Both the position numbers and the translations under genes were made by a program. The notes beneath the pieces were generated by a model, which searched no databases, was not told the DNA's origin, and was given only the letters and a program-made list of their open reading frames with translations. A stretch of 64,000 nt of DNA from Membranipora membranacea (lineage: Eukaryota > Bryozoa > Gymnolaemata > Cheilostomatida > Membraniporidae): assembly GCA_914767715.1 (NCBI GenBank), contig OU612068.1:32738001-32802000 (forward strand), in the 5' to 3' direction. Shown in pieces: positions 50,103 to 64,000 of this stretch. How positions within the stretch are numbered: the first letter of the stretch is position 1; each line of letters opens with the position of its first letter.

Positions 50103-51077
50103 ATGGGAAAACTGCTTAGTATCCTCCGAAACCCCAATGCTAAAGATATAGATGTGTTTGTGGATTTTGAAAATGCCCAACCCACCGAACAAGAACAGGT
50201 GACATATAAAAATGTAGAAAATATCCTCATTCAAGCAAAGGCAGTGCTTGAGGATATGCGGAATTATAAAGGAGCAATGGCTGAAATAAGAGAGGCCATC
50301 AACAACCCTCAAAGTGAAGAAGCTCAAACCAACGCCTGGCAGGCTGTAGAGCAGCATGTTATCAATCTGAAATCATACTATGACTTTTCCCGTGAGCTTG
50401 AGAACATAGTCGCTATGCTGCTGAATGAACTGTGCTCTGAAGATATGACCAGCACAGAACACCTGGAGAAACAACAAGCGTTATTTCGACAGTTTGCAGA
50501 GATCCTTGACTTCACTCTCTCTTTTGATGAGGCGAAAATGACCACTCCCTCCGTACAGAATGACTTCAGCTACTATCGGCGTCGTGCCAATCAGATGAAG
50601 ATTCATAAGAATGATGGTGGAGCTGACAGCAATCAGGAAAGCATTAGCAGCGAGGAGCAAGGGCGTATGTCACTATTTTTTGCAGAGTCTCGACCAATGA
50701 TGAAGTGTGTCAGTGACACAACCAGCAAGTTTGTAGCAGAGCACAAGGCTATACCCCTGGAGAATACTACAGAGACTTTAGCTAAGATGGCAGCCATCTG
50801 TAGAGAGATGATCACCACACCCGATTATCGTGAGAGATTTGGCAGCGAGGAGACGGCCATGTTTATCTTACGAGTGATGGTCGGAGTTCTCATCCTGTAT
50901 GACCACGTTCACCCTAATGGTGCCTTCTTCAAAAATTCTGTCATTGAGATGGAGAAGTATGTGAAAGTCCTCAAACATCACGCCGCTGATACCAACCTGC
51001 TCGACGCTCTGAAATACACATCCAAGCATTTCAGTGATAGCACTACTCCAGAGAGTATCAAAAAGTGCTTCGCTTAA
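50103..51077 (+). CDS. CYRI: CYFIP-related Rac1 interactor (FAM49/CYRI family)
   Basis: Family members bind active Rac1 and restrain Scar/WAVE-driven actin branching at the plasma membrane. The frame is uninterrupted, 324 aa, equal to the usual family length. I place the start at the second in-frame ATG (50103), not 50088, because it gives MGKLLSIL, with the Gly-2 needed for N-myristoylation that is conserved in the family. Landmarks: VDFENAQPTEQE near the N-terminus, FAEILDFTLSFDEAKMT, QNDFSYYRRR with the paired Arg used in Rac1 binding, MSLFFAE, FVAEHK.IPLENTTE, and RVMVGVLILYDHVHPNGAF near the C-terminus. The whole coding region lacks introns, unlike the other genes here. A and B paralogues of vertebrates cannot be distinguished. 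Confidence 0.95.
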   Translation: MGKLLSILRNPNAKDIDVFVDFENAQPTEQEQVTYKNVENILIQAKAVLEDMRNYKGAMAEIREAINNPQSEEAQTNAWQAVEQHVINLKSYYDFSRELENIVAMLLNELCSEDMTSTEHLEKQQALFRQFAEILDFTLSFDEAKMTTPSVQNDFSYYRRRANQMKIHKNDGGADSNQESISSEEQGRMSLFFAESRPMMKCVSDTTSKFVAEHKAIPLENTTETLAKMAAICREMITTPDYRERFGSEETAMFILRVMVGVLILYDHVHPNGAFFKNSVIEMEKYVKVLKHHAADTNLLDALKYTSKHFSDSTTPESIKKCFA

Positions 51078-51915
51078 CACACAAACATGATTCCCATCCT
51101 GATGAGATTTTTTTATTAACACATAGAATAACCCAGTGTGATCTCTCATCCCTTTGACTCTACGTTTTACAAAAAAAAAGGTGATGAACATGTTTGTATA
51201 ATCTCAGCCATGTAGTGACTAGACAGAGATTTAAAATATGTCGTATTAAATCTGGTACAGCAAATTAGTACCAGCCATCCCACGCTTTGTCACATTACCT
51301 AACTCACTGTGTATCTAGGACATTTGAGAATCATCGTTGAATTCATTGTAGGAACAAACCTTTATAACAAGATTACCGGATTTCAGCAGCTTGTCCATAT
51401 CAAATAGTTTGTTTCTAGTTTGGCTAGTAGCTGCTGAAAGCTTGGCATTTAGCATCACATGCTGATGGTCTCATCTGCATGTATATGGAATCAATCAATC
51501 CTTTTTGCCAAAGAATTGTCTTAGTAGGTTCAAGGTTTGCAAGCTGTTTTCAACAAAGCCGTTGTTTTTGATATTACGTCATATTGTATCATTTTTCTCT
51601 GCTGATCTTCTTTCCCTTTTCTTATCATAAGTTTCTCTTTTAATTTTTCTACAATCATGGGCATTTTCTATAGATCATCATCAAATAGTATTATGATAAA
51701 TCAAATTAACTCATTCGTTCTTGATAGATTTCACCCTGAAATATATTGAAATATGTTTGGAATGAAGTTGGCATTTTTTTCTTAACATGAGTACGGGTAA
51801 TAGCTGGAAAGCTCTAATATCTGCTAGTATATCACAGAATTTTGGAAAACTATCATGTGAAAACAGTGACAAGACATTATGAGATGATGATACATTTTGA
51901 CTGTATGACTTTTGG
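51078..51915. other. CYRI 3' UTR and intergenic
   Basis: AT-rich sequence after the CYRI stop codon. No gene seen. The first AATAAA on the CYRI strand that I noticed is at 52174-52179, past the hairpin at 51916, so the 3' end is unclear. Confidence 0.4.
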
Positions 51916-52015
51916 TAGTCAAGGGGCCGTTGCCTGCGTTTGGGGTTTTGTGGCGCTGGGTGTTTGATAGTGGAGCGCCAAAAAATCCCAAATGCAGGCA
52001 ACGGCCCCTTGACTA
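51916..52015. repeat. GC-rich hairpin repeat, 100 bp
   Basis: Arms starting AGTCAAGGGGCCGTTGCCTG (left) and ending with its reverse complement (right) pair over about 40 bp around a loop of about 15 bases. GC content is much higher than the surroundings. MITE-like foldback. Confidence 0.88.
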
Positions 52016-52605
52016 GACTTTTGGGTCACTTTATCGGAGATCTCGGACAGATATGCTATTTTTATACACTCAATATATTGAGTACATTTCACATGTCCCT
52101 GAAATTCTTGCAATCAATTTAGCCTTGCAACATGACGTCTTGATGAGACCAGCACATCCTACCTCAATTCTACAATAAAATGAAACGATGACCATCAAGT
52201 TCAAATTTTGCGCAGCTTTTCAAATTCTGTAGATTGCAGATAAGATTTGTTGATATTCAGAACTATTTGTAATAATTATATCTGAAGGTAATTTTTAGCT
52301 ATGTGGTTGTGTTCAACAAGGAAGTGGAAAACTGGGAAGGAAGTGGAAAACGTGGAATGAGTTGTGACTGTGAGCATCGAATTTATTCAAGTCCTGTAGT
52401 CGGTCACATAAATATAAAGGAATGGAATTGTGGAAAAAATTGCATGGACTAATGGACTAGATATAAAGAATTTGATGGTCACAAAAGTTGACAACACACT
52501 AAGATGAGAATAACAAAATTCCTCCAATACCATTTTGACCAGAGCATCAGACTACAATGTATGTTGAAGACAAGGCAACACCTTATTCTCCTTTGATACA
52601 TGTAG

Positions 52606-52611
<6 letters not shown>

Positions 52612-52652
<41 letters not shown>

Positions 52653-52665
52653 TATATTTATATAA
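52612..52665. repeat. (TA)n microsatellite
   Basis: About 45 bases of near-pure TA, with one TACATA interruption, about 130 bp past the EIPR1 stop codon. Confidence 0.9.
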
Positions 52666-52791
52666 ATGAATGACTCATTGTCCAAGGTTTTTATGGGTAC
52701 ATGACATTTTGAGTAAAATAACTAGCACACCCACCAGTTCATGAAGGTTGAGTCCAGTGAGAGAAAAATCTATGGCAGATCTAAGGCAAGA

Positions 52792-55704
52792 TCATAATAA
52801 AATTTTGTATTTCTCAGTTCTTGGTACATGATTAATAACAACTCTTCCATCATAGCTCAGCGATGCAAACACCCATGGATCAGATGCAGACCACTCCACT
52901 GAATATACACTGTCCTCATGCTCTTCAAACACCTGGACTACACTGTCCTGTAGTGGTTGGTCTGTCCTGTTCACATATAAAACACTAACATGAATATATG
53001 GGAGTTATCACTGCTTTGCTTATGAGGGAACAACTCCCATCTTTTATGACAGACTGTCCGACGGCCCCCCCCCCGCGGCAGGACATTAGATGATGGATAC
53101 ACCTTCCTTTTCTATTCAAAATAGCTATACTATGTCACCAGTACAAGCAAATTATAACTGCAGAATCCATAGCTGAGTTTTGGTCTATTGAAAGTTCTAG
53201 ATACCTCACCTGCTATTGGAAGTACTGACGTCTCCATCGCCATTATCATCTTCATCATCCCCATCATCAATGAGTTTACCGAATGGTTCAGAGCTTATAG
53301 AGCTGACATTGTTTAGGACGACCCTACTATCACTACTGGCTGTCAGTATGAGTTGGTCATGGAAATGGTTAAACCTTACACTCCACACCCTACGACAGAA
53401 CAAAGAAAGAAAATGATTATATCAATCATGCTACAAATATCATATTATACATCATGGGACGAGCAATGCCTACCAATCATCGTAACCTAGTTGTGAGAAT
53501 GAATGTGCACGGACTGACTGTATTGAAAATATCATAAACTTTGTAGAACATGAACTACAAGCTCACCAGTGAGAATGATCATCCAGTATTTTGAGTGGTT
53601 TATCAGGTGACCGCACATCCCAGAATTTAGTTCTACAGTCGTCTCCACATGTAGCTATTATATATTGTCTGTTTGGATTGAAATCTAGATCTCGGACAAG
53701 CTGTCCATGAGCGTTTTCTATCATATAGGTTTGTCTGTTGAAAATATAAGGAAGCATTTATTAATTTTACAAAAACTGTATATTGATATATGTCATGCAT
53801 AACAAAATCCATAGTTCATGTAAGCCAGCAAAGCTATGTCAGTGTTTCAGCTGCAGATGAACATGATTTGCAGAATTTTTGGACTATCACTACGCTCAGC
53901 TTACAAGTTATCCTGGGTTCAATTCTAGAGGTAATTTAGCCACTAACTGAGATGATCTTAGGTCCCAGCCCCTGATACAGCAGTCATTAGTTGTGGCTAT
54001 TTGTGTTGATCGATGATGAGGGTCCCACCGACCAGATGTGAACTTCGGATGACCTTTGCCTTCTAGATTTAATTGGCTTTTTATCTGGAATGAAACAAAT
54101 TGCTTGGATTTTTCTTTACGTTTTGTCATCTGTACAAAAGATTGTCAAAGCCGCCGAGGCTTACTGGCAAAAAATACATAACCTTTTAAAAACTTGCACT
54201 ATTATGATGAGGGGACTCTGATTATTTATATTATAGATCTATAGTGCAAATAATAAACCACTGCCTTTATAATTTAAAGTAAGAAAGAAATGTGAGACTT
54301 CTGAATTCTTTGCGCTCTTCCCTCTCCGCACCATCACACTAACTTACCCTTGCACAGTCCTCTGAGGCAGAATTAATATCCCAGACAAATATAGTGGAGT
54401 CACTCAGAGTTATCACATCATCGACCTCATCATTCGGACAAAACATTACACTGCCAAACAATAAGAAGATGTTCATAAACCATGACCTATTATGTATGAC
54501 CATAATAATATGTAGTGTATCATTAAGTTTTAAAGAAAGAATACAGTTGGACATAACTTCTGACATAGCTCACAATTTCATATCACCATGTTCTTCTGTT
54601 CCGAGGTCTGCCAGTTTCTCCAAACTTTCCACATTACCATCATCAGTGAGCTCACCGTCAGGATCCGAGAGAGGAAGCTTCCAAAGACTTGATCTCATCT
54701 CTGCCTTTGTCTCACCTAACAACACACAACACCAAAATATATGATTGTGCTTGGTGGAGCATATCTTCTGTGTCTTTGATCAGTATTTACGGTGATACTC
54801 ACACTTGCAATATCATACAGAAGCTTTCTATTTCTATTCATTGTACATAAGGCCATACTAAAGTTTACAACAGAACAAATAAACATGTAATCTGGTCATA
54901 GAAATCTTTCCAACAACTTACTGATTCTGTTATAACATGTGGCTAGTATAAGGGGGTCGCTACTTGATGCCGCCAGATTCCAGACTTCACCTGGAGAATG
55001 GGTGAATATGTTTTTATGTGTGGTGCTTCTCTCTTCATCATATTCAATGAGGTGGACCTGTGTGTTTATCAAAAAAACACTGGGTTCAAGATTACGAAAC
55101 AAATGAGTGAACCAACGGAAAATACCTTTTACTGTTCATTAATTGCAACGGATATATGCCGTCTGAAAAATTTTCATGAATTTGAATTATCGGTCGAGCT
55201 CTACCATGAACTTTGTATTAATTATTTCATCATTACAAAGCCTACAGATTGTTCCCAACATTGGCAGTCAGTTGTTTTTAGGATCTTCATGAAAACCCAA
55301 ACAACAATACCGTACCTGATTATCTGAAGCCTTGTCATCCACAACTCTGAATGACTGAGTCCCGACCAAAAACCTGATGGCTTCTGACTCGTTAGAACAT
55401 TGGGCTGACAAAGCTCGAGCCTGTAATACAAACAATAATCTCTAGTTGTTGGACATGTACATATTATCAGAAGACAATTAATAGGCCTTGAGCTACTGCA
55501 TCAAAATGGCAGACAATGGATAAGCTGCAGTGTATTACAGTTCACATCAGTTTATTTTTGACAATTATCAACTAGGAGGGTCATTTTACAATCTTACATT
55601 TTTATTGCAAGAAGTACTTCATATTCTAACAGCCGGATTCACTTATGTGACCGATTACTTACCCTAGTTTCTAATCCATATATAACTGACGAGGGATCTG
55701 CCAT
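52792..55704 (-). CDS. EIPR1: EARP and GARP complex-interacting protein 1 (TSSC1), WD40 protein
   Basis: WD40 propeller protein that binds the GARP/EARP tethering complexes in endosome-to-Golgi and dense-core-vesicle traffic. Exons: 55704-55663, 55420-55316, 55057-54922, 54715-54574, 54450-54348, 54084-53948, 53734-53567, 53389-53210, 52966-52792; 1188 nt, 395 aa (human about 387). It starts [14 protein letters not shown] then ARALSAQ...[11 protein letters not shown] blades are visible: [113 protein letters not shown] and [13 protein letters not shown]. The acidic [13 protein letters not shown] insert matches the acidic linker of the family. An upstream in-frame stretch before ATG 55704 is open to 55744 but has no further Met. 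Confidence 0.96.
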
Positions 55705-56621
55705 ATCAGTATCATTCACAGCGTGATCAACTTTCTTTGTAGCCTGGAATTTTAGTGAGAAAGTAATTAGGCAAATGTTATGTGTGACTGCGTTGGAATT
55801 ATTTCAAACTATTTATTTTACCCTCAACTTGATCCAAGGTGTCTGCGTCATAGTGTTGCATGGATAACTATACTTTCAGAGCATAGCGTTGCAATGCCTT
55901 GCATGTTGTTAAATCATGCTCATCATAGACCAGGCTCTGTGCATTTAACACAATAGACAGGTATGGCATCTAATAAAAGTTTTAAAATGACGTTAACTCC
56001 TATGGTCAGTTAAATCTGTCCAGCCGATGTTACCTGAGCTTATAATATAGGTCTTCAACATCTGCAATTGCTTGGGCATGAGGGTGGGCTGGCTCAAGTA
56101 AGGAGTACTCCTTGGCTCAAGTCTGATCTGACTGTTTGGGATATCAATCACCCAACCATATCCCATCAATAAACTTATAATACAACCCATTGATATTTGG
56201 GAAAAATGAATCAACAGATGGTTCTGCCACATCATCATTAAGAATTGTTGTTGTCAGCAGAACATAAATAAGTTTGAACTGAAACCACCCCCTTCCTGGA
56301 TCAAATCTTATTAAATTTAATTCTTATGCTGACTGCTAGCTATGTTATGATTTTCCTACTTTGTGACAAGTATACTCACAGTTTAATGGAAATCTTTATG
56401 TGACACTTATGCTATTACTGGCCCTCTAGCAGTATGTGCTCATTGCTAATTGAATAGCTTATATTTTTTTTCTGGGAGGTGGAACTCTGGACTTAGCTAG
56501 TAGAAGAAGTAAATGATCATTATTAGCTGGCCACAACTTGACCTTCAGCAAGCAATGATATGTTCAGTATTCTGCATTGCATTCAGTAGCAATATGTGGA
56601 CCTCAGGAACATGTGCATGTC

Positions 56622-56630
56622 TTTCCCGCG
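56622..56630 (+). promoter_or_regulatory. E2F-like site TTTCCCGCG
   Basis: An exact match to the E2F consensus TTTSSCGC, about 215 bp upstream of the MCM3 start codon. MCM genes are classical E2F targets in animals and plants. Function is inferred. Confidence 0.6.
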
Positions 56631-56748
56631 TTTAAATTAACCCAATCAGCTTGCAGTAACCATGGCACCTCAGTTGAGGTGGATGCCCTAGCCTTATACC
56701 CTCACATATTGAAAGGTTCCAAGGTTAAAGATACACGTGATCAGTACC

Positions 56749-56756
56749 CCGCGAAA
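56749..56756 (-). promoter_or_regulatory. Second E2F-like site (TTTCGCGG on minus strand)
   Basis: A near-match to TTTSSCGC in inverse orientation, about 90 bp upstream of the MCM3 start codon and 120 bp from the first site. Confidence 0.45.
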
Positions 56757-56843
56757 TAAGTCATTGTGATCAGAGAAGAAGGGAACACACACTCTACTCT
56801 TCTGCTCAGATCAATATCCACACAGAACCGTTGAGACATCATC

Positions 56844-64000
<7,157 letters not shown>

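Larger units (their letters stand above)
55705..56843. other. Divergent intergenic region EIPR1 / MCM3
   Basis: Both genes start outward from this 1.14-kb region, so it may be a bidirectional promoter or two promoters. It contains two E2F-like sites near the MCM3 side and a perfect 14-bp palindrome AAGGAGTACTCCTT at 56100-56113. The short reading frames inside are not supported. Confidence 0.55.

Noticed and set aside
56577-56759. 60-codon plus-strand frame upstream of MCM3
   Set aside because: Lies in the divergent promoter region; no homology and it contains the E2F-like sites.

Overview
The window is nuclear DNA from an intron-rich, AT-rich animal genome. Six conserved eukaryotic protein genes can be assembled by hand from exons that join in frame with normal splice sites, and a transmembrane semaphorin points to a metazoan. 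Non-LTR retrotransposon fragments, a tRNA-derived SINE, a Mutator-like transposon, many foldback repeats and a minor-spliceosome (U12, AT-AC) intron fit an invertebrate or early-branching animal such as a sponge or cnidarian. The sequence alone does not fix the species.

Layout. 224-4281 (-): MTIF2, mitochondrial translation initiation factor IF-2, 5' part only; its 3' end lies off the left edge. 4282-10139: repeat-rich intergenic DNA with a LINE fragment (about 5410-6425), foldbacks, and a nested inverted-repeat element (about 6965-9440). 10140-15057 (+): GMPPA, 14 exons, with three consecutive microexons. 16386-33406 (-): TAF2, 27 coding exons encoding about 1119 aa. It contains an AT-AC intron, an antisense tRNA-Asn gene in one intron, and a complete intronless semaphorin gene (20462-22477, -) in another.

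33500-45520 is a transposon cluster. It holds a putative element edged by TTCGTAC subterminal repeats, a 5.8-kb Mutator-like element with TIRs of about 400 bp and a SINE-broken transposase, and a 3.6-kb element whose TIRs carry a 31-bp tandem repeat. 50103-51077 (+): an uninterrupted CYRI/FAM49 coding region. 52792-55704 (-): EIPR1 (TSSC1), 9 exons, about 395 aa. 56844-64000 (+): MCM3, 5' 571 codons, running off the right edge. EIPR1 and MCM3 are divergent and share a 1.1-kb intergenic region with two E2F-like sites.

The genes are ordinary housekeeping functions (mitochondrial translation, GDP-mannose control, TFIID, Rac1 signalling, vesicle sorting, DNA replication) plus one guidance-type receptor or ligand. 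They do not form a pathway or operon. The unusual content lies in gene architecture (AT-AC intron, nested gene, microexons) and in the mobile elements with structured terminal repeats. Exon ends were read from splice consensus, frame continuity and family similarity recalled from knowledge. No alignment or transcript was available.
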